This document shows positions 29,354-38,246 of a stretch of DNA of 64,000 bases, one piece after another. The notes under the pieces were generated by a model. The model had not been told where the DNA came from. It was given only the letters and a program-made list of their open reading frames with translations, and did no database searches. Origin of the DNA: Planctomycetota bacterium (GTDB lineage: Bacteria; Planctomycetota; Phycisphaerae; Phycisphaerales; UBA1924); NCBI GenBank assembly GCA_033763975.1, contig JANRJM010000008.1:1-64000 (forward strand). The letters run 5' to 3'. Position 1 is the stretch's first letter. Every line of letters begins with the position of its first letter. The position numbers and the translations under genes were made by a program.

Positions 29354-30379
29354 ATGCCCTTCCCCGCTCGCACGATCATCGTCCTGTCCGCGGGCATCGC
29401 CGCCATCGGCCTCGCCGCCGCCGCCGGGCTCTCGGGCGCTGCGGCCCCGGCCGCGACGCTGCCTGCCCCCGCGGAACACGCCGCCCCGACCGCGCCGGGC
29501 CACGCCGCCCGCGTGCTCCACAAGACCGTGCGGATCGGCGACGTCGACGTCTTCTACCGCGAAGCGGGCCGCGCCGACGCGCCGACGATCCTGCTGCTCC
29601 ACGGCTTTCCCACGAGCTCGCAGATGTTCCGCGACCTGATCCCCAGGCTGGCGGACCGCTTCCACGTGATCGCGCCCGACTACCCCGGCTACGGGCACAG
29701 CTCGATGCCCTCGCACGACACGTTCTCGTACACCTTCGACAACCTCGCGAGCGTCATGGATCAGTTCACCGTGAAGCTCGGGCTCAAGAAGTACGCCATC
29801 TACGTGCAGGACTATGGCGCGCCCGTCGGCTACCGCCTGGCGGCCGCCCACCCCGAGCGGATCTCCGCCATCGTCGTGCAGAACGGCAACGCCTACGACG
29901 AGGGCCTCGACAACGACTTCTGGAAGCCGGTCAAGGCGTACTGGGCCGACCCGACCAGCACCGAGAAGCGCAACGCGCTGCGCGGGCTCCTCACCTACGA
30001 CGCGACCCGCTGGCAGTACACGGAAGGCGCGCCCGAGCCCGAGCTTGTCAGCCCCGACGGCCCCGCGCACGACCAGTTCCTCCTCGACCGCGCGGGCAAC
30101 GCCGAGATCCAGCTCGACATGTTCCTCAGCTACGGCAGCAACCCGCCGCTCTACCCGAAGTGGCAGCAGTACTTCCGCACGCACCAGCCGCCCATGCTCA
30201 TCGTCTGGGGCAAGAACGACAAGATCTTTCCCCCCGCCGGCGCCGAGCCCTACAAGCGCGACCTCAAGACCCTCGAGTACCACATCCTGGATGCCGGGCA
30301 CTTCGCGCTCGAGACCAGCGGCGAGGAGATCGCCTCGCTCATGAATGACTTCCTGGGCAGGCACGTCTCGCGCCGCTAG
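29354..30379 (+). CDS. Exported alpha/beta hydrolase with aspartate nucleophile (haloalkane dehalogenase/epoxide hydrolase-like)
   Basis: 341-aa hydrolase; ATG 29354 follows AAGGAG. Signal peptide or anchor at about residues 5-30 ([22 protein letters not shown]), then an Ala/Pro linker. Catalytic elements: oxyanion HGFPTSS, nucleophile in [10 protein letters not shown] (Asp, not Ser), acid in WGKNDKIFP, histidine in LDAGHFALE. An aspartate nucleophile is typical of epoxide hydrolases and haloalkane dehalogenases; related proteins are often annotated simply as alpha/beta hydrolases. It is followed 99 nt later by an exported isochorismatase-fold enzyme in the same direction. The upstream shared motif suggests joint control with the Tat hydrolase. 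Confidence 0.88.
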   Translation: MPFPARTIIVLSAGIAAIGLAAAAGLSGAAAPAATLPAPAEHAAPTAPGHAARVLHKTVRIGDVDVFYREAGRADAPTILLLHGFPTSSQMFRDLIPRLADRFHVIAPDYPGYGHSSMPSHDTFSYTFDNLASVMDQFTVKLGLKKYAIYVQDYGAPVGYRLAAAHPERISAIVVQNGNAYDEGLDNDFWKPVKAYWADPTSTEKRNALRGLLTYDATRWQYTEGAPEPELVSPDGPAHDQFLLDRAGNAEIQLDMFLSYGSNPPLYPKWQQYFRTHQPPMLIVWGKNDKIFPPAGAEPYKRDLKTLEYHILDAGHFALETSGEEIASLMNDFLGRHVSRR

Positions 30380-30478
30380 CCCCGCCTCCCCGCCCGACCC
30401 CACCCGGCGGCACATCCGTCCGTATCCGCCCCCGCGTCACCCCGCTTCACCCAAACCCCCTGCGCAAGGAGAACCACC

Positions 30479-31276
30479 ATGCATCCCATCGCGTCCCGAG
30501 TGACTGTTCTTGCCACGTGCGTCACCGCGCTCGGCCTCGCCATCGCCGCCGGCGTCTCGGGCGAATCCGCCCGCGAGTCCCAGCCCTCGACCCGGACGAG
30601 CGCCCCGATCGCCGGCATCACGCGCCAGCCCTCGCCCGCCGCTCGCGCCGTGCTTTTGGACCCCAACGACACGGTCGTCCTGCTGCTCGACCATCAGACC
30701 GGCCTCTTCCAGACCGTCAAGGACGTGCCGCTCGCCGAACTCCGCAGCAACACCGTGGCCCTCGCCAACATCGCCCGCCTCGGCAAGGCGCCCGTCATCT
30801 ACACGGCCTCGGAGCCCGACGGCCCCAACGGCCCCATCATGCAAGAACTCGATTCGTTCAAGGACTACGCCACATACGTCCCGCGCAAGGGCGAGATCAG
30901 CGCCTGGGACAACGCCGACTTCGTCAAGGCCGTCGAAGCCACCGGCCGCAAGACGCTCGTCATCGCCGGCGTCTGGACGAGCGTCTGCGTCGCCTTCCCG
31001 GCGCTGCAGGCGCACGCCGACGGGTACAAGGTCTACTTCGTCACCGATGCCTCGGGCGACCCGAGCGTGCTGGCGTCGCAGACGACGATCGCCCGTCTGT
31101 CCGCCGCCGGCATCACGCCCGTCAGCACCAACGCCGTGCTCTGCGAGTTCCAGCGCACCTGGAACCGCCCCGACGCCGGCGCGTGGGGCGCGATCTACAC
31201 CCAGGTCGTCCCGCACTACAAGGCGGCGATGGAGAGCTACATGCGCGCCCAGGACGCCGCACGCAAGGCCAAGTGA
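30479..31276 (+). CDS. Exported isochorismatase-family cysteine hydrolase (YcaC-like)
   Basis: 265-aa protein with a signal peptide (ATCVTALGLAIAAGVSG, ending near residue 30) and a full isochorismatase fold. The triad appears as Asp in VVLLLDHQTG, a lysine in TYVPRKGEISAW and the cysteine in VWTSVCVAFPAL; the cis-peptide motif precedes the cysteine (IAGVWTS). YcaC-like members of this fold are mostly cytoplasmic and of uncertain substrate, so export is notable. ATG 30479 follows AAGGAG. It probably shares a transcript with the preceding hydrolase. No terminator is obvious after it on the plus strand. Confidence 0.88.
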   Translation: MHPIASRVTVLATCVTALGLAIAAGVSGESARESQPSTRTSAPIAGITRQPSPAARAVLLDPNDTVVLLLDHQTGLFQTVKDVPLAELRSNTVALANIARLGKAPVIYTASEPDGPNGPIMQELDSFKDYATYVPRKGEISAWDNADFVKAVEATGRKTLVIAGVWTSVCVAFPALQAHADGYKVYFVTDASGDPSVLASQTTIARLSAAGITPVSTNAVLCEFQRTWNRPDAGAWGAIYTQVVPHYKAAMESYMRAQDAARKAK

Positions 31277-31574
31277 GCAGGCCCTGGTTCGTCGTGAGCC
31301 CCGCGCCCTCCAGACGCTCCCGATGCTGCTCGAGCGACTCGGTCCCGAGCGCCGCCGTGCCCCAACGCGCACCATCGAGCCGGCCGAAAGCCGTCCCCAT
31401 GATGCGCGTCACGCCACCACCTCCGATCGCCGTCAAGTCGATCGCGGACTTCCTTCCTGTCGCGGTGCGGAGGCGACGGCAACCGCCGACAGCTCGGCAA
31501 AAGGACACCAGAGCCGCGGTATCACCGAAGAGCGGACGCTCCGCCGAACTCGATCTGCCCCGGTACGCTCTCCA
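31277..31574. other. Gene-free stretch between the isochorismatase gene and tRNA-Asp
   Basis: About 300 nt without a supported gene. The open frames here on either strand lack recognisable domains, and one runs through the tRNA. No promoter or stable structure was found apart from the tRNA terminator that follows. Confidence 0.6.
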
Positions 31575-31605
31575 AAAGCAAACAACCCCCGCCGAAGCAG
31601 GGGTT
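31575..31605 (-). terminator. Rho-independent terminator of tRNA-Asp
   Basis: On the minus strand, 6 nt after the tRNA: a stem AACCCC-GC with a TTCG loop and its complement, followed by a T-rich run (GTTTGCTTTT). Confidence 0.75.
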
Positions 31606-31611
31606 ATCAAG

Positions 31612-31685
<74 letters not shown>

Positions 31686-31942
31686 AAGCTGTCCCGATCA
31701 CGCGACGCTGTCGAGGCGTCGCGGGTCACTACCGTAGACTTTATCCCGCCCGGGTCAAGCGGCGTGGCCTTCGCAGCCGCGGCCACCCGCCCGTCGTTCC
31801 TCCCTTCTCGCCCGGCCCGACGCCGGCTTCGCGGGGCCGTCCATCGGCCGCCGGGCCCGGGAACCACGCGGCGCTGATGCGCCGAGCGAGGCACCCGCGG
31901 CGTGCGAACCCGCCGCACGGCCGAGCGCGGGCACGCCGCCGA

Positions 31943-32140
31943 TCACTTCAGATCGATCTGGCCCTTCTGCTGCAGCCCGAAGGGGCTGCCCCCCTTGCCG
32001 ACCTTGCCCCCGGCCTGGAACATCACGACCAGGGCCGCGACGAGGAACACGCACGCGACGACCATCAGCGCGGTGTAGACATCGGGCGAGTTCCCTCGCC
32101 GCACGCGTCCACCGGCCATCTGCATCCCGAACTGGCTCAT
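31943..32140 (-). CDS. Small single-pass membrane protein, conserved-looking
   Basis: 65-aa protein, start ATG 32140 preceded by AAAGGA. A polar N-terminus (MSQFGMQMAGG), then one membrane helix at about residues 22-42 (YTALMVVACVFLVAALVVMF) and a Gly/Lys-rich cytoplasmic-type tail ending GQIDLK. It lies 23 nt after the stop of the coiled-coil gene and is very probably co-transcribed with it from the promoter at 33117-33146. The function is unknown; the gene pair suggests an envelope complex. Confidence 0.75.
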   Translation of the reverse strand: MSQFGMQMAGGRVRRGNSPDVYTALMVVACVFLVAALVVMFQAGGKVGKGGSPFGLQQKGQIDLK

Positions 32141-32163
32141 GGCGAGTCCTTTCCCGGTGGGGC

Positions 32164-33018
32164 TCAGTCGACGCGGCTGACGATCAGGTCGCCCGGCTGC
32201 ACGCTCACGTCCTTGCCCAGCGTCTCCACGCGGCCGACCGACCACCGCATGTCGGGCTGCGTGATGACGAGGTTGCACAGGAAGGCGTCGCCCCGGATCA
32301 CGGCGAACTTCATGTTCTTCGCGACGCGATCGTTCGTGCCGACGTTCACCCGCGCGAACTGGTTCCCGCTCTCGTTCTGCACTTCCTCGACCCGCCCGCT
32401 GATGCGGGGGCCCGAGTACGAGTAGGGCTGATCGATGGAGCCGGCGCTGGCGGCGCCGACGCGCGCGCCGCCCTCGGCCGTGCGCTTGAGTTCCGTGAAC
32501 TGCTCCATGATCGCGCGGTACCGCTGGTCGAGCACCTCGCGCTGGCTCTCGAGGTCGGCCAGGCGGGCTTCCATCTCGAGCGCCCGCTGGCGATACGAGA
32601 GCTCGTTGGTCCGCAGGGTGCTGTTCTCACCCCGGTAACTGTCGATGATCGCCGCCTGCGTCTTGGTCGTCTCGCCCAGTTCCTTGATCTGGTTCTCGGT
32701 GGCCTGACGCGCCGCCTCGGCCCGCATCTTGTCGGTGCGGAGCGTCGCGATCTCGGCCTCCATGCGGCGGATCGTGTTGTCCTTCTCCTCGAGCGCGGTC
32801 GAGAGCGTGCGGTTCTCGGCGCTAAGCCGCGTACGCACGGCCTCGGCCTGCGTGTTCGCGTCCGTCGCACGCGCCTGCGCCGAATCCGCCAGCAGCTTCG
32901 CCTGCCGGTAGTCCGTCGCGATCTGGTCCGTGTTCACCGCGTACGCGATGACCAGGGCCGACAACGCGATGCTGAGCACCGCGGCAAGAACGACAAACGC
33001 TTTGGTAAGAACGTGCAC
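32164..33018 (-). CDS. Membrane-anchored coiled-coil protein
   Basis: 284-aa protein. One N-terminal membrane helix (about 7-30, FVVLAAVLSIALSALVIAYAV) is followed by a long coiled coil (about 35-180; heptads such as LSAENRTLSTALEEKDNTIRR and RALEMEARLADLESQREVLD). The C-terminal ~85 residues form a small beta domain (ISGRVEEVQNESGNQFARVNV; KFAVIRGDAFLCNLVI; GDLIVSRVD). It resembles periplasmic or adaptor coiled-coil proteins. Start is GTG 33018 with CAGGAG upstream. It has its own strong promoter. The beta domain ends in residues that could pack against the next gene product, but no known family is certain. Confidence 0.8.
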   Translation of the reverse strand: MHVLTKAFVVLAAVLSIALSALVIAYAVNTDQIATDYRQAKLLADSAQARATDANTQAEAVRTRLSAENRTLSTALEEKDNTIRRMEAEIATLRTDKMRAEAARQATENQIKELGETTKTQAAIIDSYRGENSTLRTNELSYRQRALEMEARLADLESQREVLDQRYRAIMEQFTELKRTAEGGARVGAASAGSIDQPYSYSGPRISGRVEEVQNESGNQFARVNVGTNDRVAKNMKFAVIRGDAFLCNLVITQPDMRWSVGRVETLGKDVSVQPGDLIVSRVD

Positions 33019-33116
33019 GGGCGACTCCTGTGGAACCGGCGCCGAAATCCCTCGGCATGCGCAGACGCCGATCGTCCGCGAGGACGACGACCTCCACGCT
33101 TCCTTCCGGAACCCTA

Positions 33117-33146
33117 GTGATACACAAACTCGGGGGGCAATGTCAA
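33117..33146 (-). promoter_or_regulatory. Strong sigma70-like promoter for the coiled-coil gene
   Basis: On the minus strand a perfect TTGACA, 18-nt spacer and TATCAC, about 99 nt before the GTG at 33018. It lies in the gap after the HEAT-repeat gene. Confidence 0.6.
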
Positions 33147-33192
33147 ACCGCCCTCCCGGGAAAACTCGTTCAGCCTTTGGTCGGTCCTGGCC

Positions 33193-34269
33193 TCACCGCC
33201 TCGCCGACCGCAGCACGCTCGCCGCCGCCGCCACCCGCACCCGCGGATCCGCGTCGTTCATCAGTTCGTCGAGCCTGCCCCAACTCGCCCGGTCGGCGAT
33301 CTCCCCGTAGACGAACGCCGCCTGCGCACGCAGCACCGGGTTCTCGCTCGCCACGTACTCATCCGCCACGTACCCACCCCGCGGCAGGCCCATGCCCGCC
33401 AGCGCCGCCGCGATGCCCAGACGCACCTCCGCGGGGTACTGCTGCCCGGCGCGGTCCTTGAACTCCACCAGTTGGATCAGCGGGTCGATCGACTCGCGAT
33501 CCCGCACCTGCCCGATGATCTGCACCGCCAGCGCGGTCCCCTCCAGTTCCTCCGGGCGCGACGGGTACAGCGCCGCCCGCAACACCTGCAGCGCATCGGC
33601 ATCCCCCAGCTTCACCATCGCCTCGGCGATCTGCAGGTGCAGCGCCTTTTCCTGGTCGGGCGTCAGCGACGACCCCGCCGCACCCGCCCGCAGCAGCGGG
33701 ATCGCGCTCGGATCCCCCAGTTCGCCCAGCACGAACGCCGTGTGCCGCCGAACCCACGCCGACGGGTCCTCGAGCAGGAACCGCGCGAGCGGCGAGCGGT
33801 CGACGTCCACGCCGCACTTCGCCAGGGCGAAGATCGCCGACGCCCGCACCGTCGGGCTCGGGTCGGCCATCAATGGCGTGACCTGCGGCGCGAGATCCTT
33901 CATCGCCGTGCGACCGACGGCCATGGCCGCCACGGACCGCACCCCGGGCGATGCGTCTCGCAGCCCCCGAGCGATCACGTCCGACAGGCGTGCCGGCACG
34001 TACGACGCCGCCTCGACCGCGTTCGCGCGCGTCTGCGCGTCGGTGCTCTTGGCGAGCGTCTCGACCGCTTCGATGGCGCGCTCGCGCAGCGCAGACTGCC
34101 CGATCGGATTCGGCTTCGCCGGCTGCCCTTCAGGGCCGGTCACCGCGGCGCTCGCGGCCGGCCTGCCACCGCCGGGGCCCGGCGCCCGCCCCGCGCTCTC
34201 GCACCCCGATACCCCGGCGCCCAACACGCACGCGCCGGCGAGCCACGAAGCTACAAGTCCGTCCCGCAT
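33193..34269 (-). CDS. HEAT-repeat lipoprotein
   Basis: 358-aa exported protein. A lipoprotein signal (LVASWLAGACVLGAGVSGC) puts the lipidated cysteine near residue 23. After a Gly/Pro/Ala linker come about seven HEAT/PBS-type helical repeats, for example RANAVEAASYVPARLSDVIA, VRSVAAMAVGRTAMKDLAP, VRASAIFALAKCGVDVDRSP and VRRHTAFVLGELGDPSAIPL, each with the VRxxAAxALG core. Such repeats bind proteins. ATG 34269 begins the signal; the longer frame to 34332 is unlikely. It follows lnt by 62 nt in the same direction, which fits: Lnt finishes lipoprotein maturation. Confidence 0.87.
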   Translation of the reverse strand: MRDGLVASWLAGACVLGAGVSGCESAGRAPGPGGGRPAASAAVTGPEGQPAKPNPIGQSALRERAIEAVETLAKSTDAQTRANAVEAASYVPARLSDVIARGLRDASPGVRSVAAMAVGRTAMKDLAPQVTPLMADPSPTVRASAIFALAKCGVDVDRSPLARFLLEDPSAWVRRHTAFVLGELGDPSAIPLLRAGAAGSSLTPDQEKALHLQIAEAMVKLGDADALQVLRAALYPSRPEELEGTALAVQIIGQVRDRESIDPLIQLVEFKDRAGQQYPAEVRLGIAAALAGMGLPRGGYVADEYVASENPVLRAQAAFVYGEIADRASWGRLDELMNDADPRVRVAAAASVLRSARR

Positions 34270-34331
34270 AGCCGTCCCCTTCTGCGTTGCATCGGATATC
34301 GGCCGTCGCCCCCGTGCCGCCGCACTCCCCA

Positions 34332-36101
34332 CTACCGCGCGACCGCCTTCGCGGTTCGCTTCGCGCGTCGGGCCCGCACCACCACCACGACCATGAGCGC
34401 CGCCGCGCCGCCGAACGTCGCAAGCCCCGTCAGGTTGCCCACGATGGCGTACAGGCTGTCGCCGGGCCCGACCTCCAGCGTGCCCACCACGATGCCTTCG
34501 GAATCAAAGGGCGACGCCCGCGTATCGACCGCCGGGCGCACGATCTGCCCGCGGGCGTCGATGAGCGCTGAGACTCCCGTGTTCGCCGCGCGCAGCATCG
34601 GGGTGCGCAGTTCGGCGCACCGCCAGCGGGCGAGGTCCAAGTGCTGCGCCCGCGCCGCCTTGCTCGCTCCGAACCAGCCGTCGTTCGTCACGTTCACGAT
34701 GAGGTCCGCGTCGCGAGACGATCCCTCTAAGCTCACCATCTGCAAGCACAGCCGCGCGTCCGAGACCTCGAAGCAGATCGGCGTCACCACCCGCACGTTC
34801 CCGTCGCGCACCGGCACCGTGAACACCGTCCGCTCTCGCCCCGCGTCGAGATCAAACCGCATTCCCCGCGCGCCGAAATCCAGCACCGCCTGCTGCAGTC
34901 CCGGCCAGCGGTGCACCACCGGCATCACCTCGCCGAACGGCGTCAGGTGGATCTTGTCGTACCGCGTCGCGCTGATCTCGCCACCCTCCAGCAGGTACAC
35001 GCTGTTGAACCGCTTCGCCTGCGTCATCTCGACGCGCCCCGTCGCGCCCTCGCCCACCCGGAACCCAACCCGGGCCTCTTCGCCGATGAGCAGCGGCACG
35101 CCCACCTCGCGGCTCAGTTCCAACGCCGCATACGCGAACCCCCACGCCTCCACGTCCGTCCCCGTCTCCTCGTCGCGGAACGCCAGCCCCGCCCGGCGCA
35201 TCTCGCGCAGCGCCTCGGGCTCGAGCGTGATCCCCGGCATCATCGTCTCGGGCCACGCGATCAACTCCGCCCCGTGCGCCGCGGCCTCGCGCGTCAACGC
35301 CGCGAACCGCGCCATGTCCCGCGCTTCCTCGCCGATCGTCCAGTCCATCTTGATCGACTGGCGAACGTTGGTCTGCACCGCCGCCACCCGCACCGATCGA
35401 TCTGCCTGTGGTGCGTAAGCGAAGATCGCGGCAAGACCCGCAGTGCACACGCCGAGCGGCCCGCCGACAAATGCGACTTCACGAACGAACCGCTTCCGCG
35501 CATCCGCTCGCACATGAATAAGGTCCACCACGAACCCCGCCATCGCCGCCACCAGCAGCGACACCAGGTACACGCCCCCCACCGACGCGATCTCCGGCAC
35601 CAGCGGCGCATCGACCAACGGGTGCACCACAAACCCCCACGCGTACCCGCCGACGATGATCTCGCCCCGCACGTACTCCAGCCCCGTCCACAGCAAGGGC
35701 CCCGCCACGACGCACGGCACCCGCGGCAGCACCCGCTTCTCCCACGACAGCAGCACGACGAACAGCCCAACCAGCAGCGACAGCAGGGCGGCCATCGGGT
35801 AATACCCGAACTCCGAGATCTCGCGCACCCACGCCTGCGTGATGAACCAGTAGGGCGTCGCCCCCACCGCCGCCAGCAGCCCGTCGCGCACCGGCCGGGC
35901 CCCGGGCCTGCACGCGCACCACGCCAGCGGCAGGATCGCGACAAGCGACAGGCCCCACCACGACAGCGGCGCCGACGCCCCCACCATCGCCGCGCCGTAC
36001 CCCAGCCCGCACAGCAGGGGCACGCCCGCCGACCGAGCCCACCGCCCGAGACTGGCCCGCCCGAGACCTTCCCGCCCGAGATTGGCGCCCGATGCCTTCA
36101 T
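34332..36101 (-). CDS. lnt: Apolipoprotein N-acyltransferase
   Basis: 589-aa Lnt. About eight membrane helices occupy residues 15-255 (for example GLSLVAILPLAWCACRPGARP, MAALLSLLVGLFVVLLSWEKR and VYLVSLLVAAMAGFVVDLIHV as partial descriptions of three), then a periplasmic nitrilase-fold domain. The Glu-Lys-Cys triad is present: WPETMMPG (about Glu283), YDKIHLTPFGE (about Lys383) and TPICFEVSD (about Cys442), plus NVTNDGWFG. A last helix near the C-terminus (LATFGGAAALMVVVVV) anchors the end. It transfers the third acyl chain to lipoproteins. ATG 36101 is 50 nt from the divergent aminotransferase ATG, so the promoters are back to back. Confidence 0.94.
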   Translation of the reverse strand: MKASGANLGREGLGRASLGRWARSAGVPLLCGLGYGAAMVGASAPLSWWGLSLVAILPLAWCACRPGARPVRDGLLAAVGATPYWFITQAWVREISEFGYYPMAALLSLLVGLFVVLLSWEKRVLPRVPCVVAGPLLWTGLEYVRGEIIVGGYAWGFVVHPLVDAPLVPEIASVGGVYLVSLLVAAMAGFVVDLIHVRADARKRFVREVAFVGGPLGVCTAGLAAIFAYAPQADRSVRVAAVQTNVRQSIKMDWTIGEEARDMARFAALTREAAAHGAELIAWPETMMPGITLEPEALREMRRAGLAFRDEETGTDVEAWGFAYAALELSREVGVPLLIGEEARVGFRVGEGATGRVEMTQAKRFNSVYLLEGGEISATRYDKIHLTPFGEVMPVVHRWPGLQQAVLDFGARGMRFDLDAGRERTVFTVPVRDGNVRVVTPICFEVSDARLCLQMVSLEGSSRDADLIVNVTNDGWFGASKAARAQHLDLARWRCAELRTPMLRAANTGVSALIDARGQIVRPAVDTRASPFDSEGIVVGTLEVGPGDSLYAIVGNLTGLATFGGAAALMVVVVVRARRAKRTAKAVAR

Positions 36102-36151
36102 CGCGTGCGCGAGCGTAGTCCCTCGTTCCGCCGCCGTATCCTGCGCGTGCC

Positions 36152-37420
36152 ATGCCCACATCGCTCGACATCTCTCGCCGCGTCAAGTCGCTGAAGCCCT
36201 CGGTCACGGTCGCGTTCATGAACCGTGCAAAGACCATGCAGCGCCAGGGGCTCGACGTGCTGTCGTTCGCCGCCGGCGAGCCCGACTTCGACACGCCCGA
36301 CGTGATCAAGGACGCCGCCATCGCCGCCCTGCGCGCCGGGCAGACCAAGTACATGCCGACGCTGGGCGACCCCGAAAGCCGCGCCGCGATCGCCGAAAAG
36401 TTCACGCGTGAGAACGCGATCCCCCACTGCACGGCTGACCACGTCGCGATCGGCGCCGGGGGCAAGCACCAGCTCTTCGTTGCGCTGCACTGCCTGCTCG
36501 ACGAGCCCCGCCCGGGCGACGCCCCGCAGGACGTCCTGCTGCCCGTGCCCGCGTGGGTGAGCTACGCGCCCATCGCCGAACTCGCCGGCGGGCGCGTCGT
36601 CGAGATCCCCACCACGCCCGCGACCGACTTCCTCGCCTCGCCCGAGCAGATCAAGGCCGCCATCACGCCCAACGCCCGCGTCCTCATCCTCAACTCGCCC
36701 AGCAACCCGTGCGGCACGATGTACCCGCCCGACCACCTCCGCGCCATCGCGCGTGTCGTCGCCGACGCCGCCCGCACCATCGCCCCCAACCTCGTCGTGC
36801 TCAGCGACGAGATCTACGAGAAAATCGCGTACGCCGGCGTCCCGCACTTCTCCATCGGCAGCGTCCCCGACATCGCCGAGCGCACCGTCACGCTCAACGG
36901 GCTCTCCAAGGCGTACGCCATGACCGGCTGGCGCATCGGCTACACCGGCACGTCGGGCGACTTCGGCAAGCGCCTCATCCAGGCCATGGCGACCCTGCAG
37001 GGCCAGATCTCCACCAACAACACCAGTTTCACGTACCCCGCCATCCCCGTGGCCCTCCGCCGCTGCGAGGCCGACGCCGCCCGCATGCGCGACGCCTTCG
37101 CCGCACGCGCCGCCCTCATCAACCGGCGCCTCTCGGCGCTCCCGGGCATCCGCACCACGCCCGCCACCGGCGCGTTCTACGCCTTCCCCGATGTCTCCGC
37201 CCACTTCGGCAAGGCCTCCAAGGCGGGCCGCCCCATCCGCTGCGCGATGGACATGGCCGAGGCGCTGCTCGAAGAATCGCTCCTCGCGTTCGTCCCGGGC
37301 GAGGACTTCGGCGGCTGCGGCAAGAACCACCTCCGAATCTCCTTCGCCTGCTCCGAACAGCAGATCGAACAGGGCATGAACCGCTTCGCCGAGTTCCTCG
37401 GCGCCTTGCGATCGGGCTGA
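36152..37420 (+). CDS. Pyridoxal-phosphate aminotransferase class I (aspartate aminotransferase-like)
   Basis: 422-aa fold-type I aminotransferase of the bacterial AspB subgroup. FAAGEPDFDTPDVIKDAA near the N-terminus, KYMPTLGDPESRAAIAEKF, LILNSPSNPCGTMY, VVLSDEIYEKIAY (PLP-contacting Asp and Tyr), the Schiff-base lysine in LNGLSKAYAMTGWRIGY (about residue 253) and the substrate arginine in NHLRISFACSEQQIEQG. It should transfer amino groups between aspartate (or related acids) and 2-oxoglutarate. The TSUP gene starts 3 nt after its stop, so the two are co-transcribed. Confidence 0.92.
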   Translation: MPTSLDISRRVKSLKPSVTVAFMNRAKTMQRQGLDVLSFAAGEPDFDTPDVIKDAAIAALRAGQTKYMPTLGDPESRAAIAEKFTRENAIPHCTADHVAIGAGGKHQLFVALHCLLDEPRPGDAPQDVLLPVPAWVSYAPIAELAGGRVVEIPTTPATDFLASPEQIKAAITPNARVLILNSPSNPCGTMYPPDHLRAIARVVADAARTIAPNLVVLSDEIYEKIAYAGVPHFSIGSVPDIAERTVTLNGLSKAYAMTGWRIGYTGTSGDFGKRLIQAMATLQGQISTNNTSFTYPAIPVALRRCEADAARMRDAFAARAALINRRLSALPGIRTTPATGAFYAFPDVSAHFGKASKAGRPIRCAMDMAEALLEESLLAFVPGEDFGGCGKNHLRISFACSEQQIEQGMNRFAEFLGALRSG

Positions 37421-37422
37421 GC

Positions 37423-38211
37423 GTGGCCTACCTCCTCGTCTGCTCGGTCGCGCTCGTCGCCTCCTCGCTCACGTTCTTCAGCGGGTTCGGGCTCGGCACG
37501 CTCCTGCTCCCCGCGTTCGCGTTCTTTTTTCCCGTCGAGGCCGCCGTCGCCGCCACCGCCGCCGTCCACCTCGCCAACAACCTCTTCAAGCTCGCCATCG
37601 TCGGCAGGCACGCCGACCGGCGCGTGCTGCTGCGATTCGCCCTCCCCGCCATCCTCGCGGCGTTCGGCGGCGCGCTCCTCCTCACCACCCTCGCTGATAC
37701 CCCCCCGCTCGCGTCGTGGCGCATCGACGCACGCACGTTCGACATCTCCGCGGTCAAGCTCGCCGTCGCCTCCGTCATGCTCGCCTTCGCCGTCGTCGAG
37801 CTCGCCCCGTCCTTCGACCGCCTCGCCTTCCCGCCCCGACTCCTCCCGCTCGGCGGCGCCGTCTCGGGGTTCTTCGGCGGGCTCTCCGGGCACCAGGGCG
37901 CGCTGCGCTCGGCCTTCCTCATCCGCTGCGGGCTTTCCAAGCAGGCCTTCATCGGCACCGGCGTCGCCAGCGCCTGCCTCGTCGACGTCGCCCGCCTCGC
38001 GGTCTACGCCTCGGACCCCGCCGGCGGGCACGCGCGGGCCATCGTGCACGCAGATCGCTGGCCGCTCGTCGTCGCGGCGTGCGTCGCCGCCTTTGCCGGC
38101 TCGCTGCTGGGCGCCCGCCTGCTGCACAAGGTGACCATCCGCGCGCTGCGCGTCACCGTCGGCGTCATGCTCGGCGTGATCGCCCTGCTGCTGGGCGCCG
38201 GCATCATCTGA
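37423..38211 (+). CDS. TSUP (TauE/SafE) family membrane transporter
   Basis: 262-aa polytopic protein with about eight predicted helices. It has the two repeated TSUP halves: FSGFGLGTLLLPAFAFFFP in the first and VSGFFGGLSGHQGALRSAF in the second, the latter being the family signature GxxSGxxG. TSUP proteins move sulfite, sulfonates or other small anions. The start is GTG 37423, directly after the aminotransferase stop. The substrate cannot be inferred from its neighbour. The helices begin at the first residues, so no longer N-terminus is needed. Confidence 0.85.
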   Translation: MAYLLVCSVALVASSLTFFSGFGLGTLLLPAFAFFFPVEAAVAATAAVHLANNLFKLAIVGRHADRRVLLRFALPAILAAFGGALLLTTLADTPPLASWRIDARTFDISAVKLAVASVMLAFAVVELAPSFDRLAFPPRLLPLGGAVSGFFGGLSGHQGALRSAFLIRCGLSKQAFIGTGVASACLVDVARLAVYASDPAGGHARAIVHADRWPLVVAACVAAFAGSLLGARLLHKVTIRALRVTVGVMLGVIALLLGAGII

Positions 38212-38246
38212 ACTCGCCGACCGTCCGCGCCGCGCCCCTGTTCCGG

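Noticed and set aside
33080-33130. CCGGAAGGAAGC on the minus strand, as in the conserved loop of SRP RNA
   Set aside because: The partner strand of domain IV (GTCAGG side) and the following AGC-C are missing, and the site sits in the leader of the coiled-coil gene; chance similarity around a TTCCGGAA palindrome.
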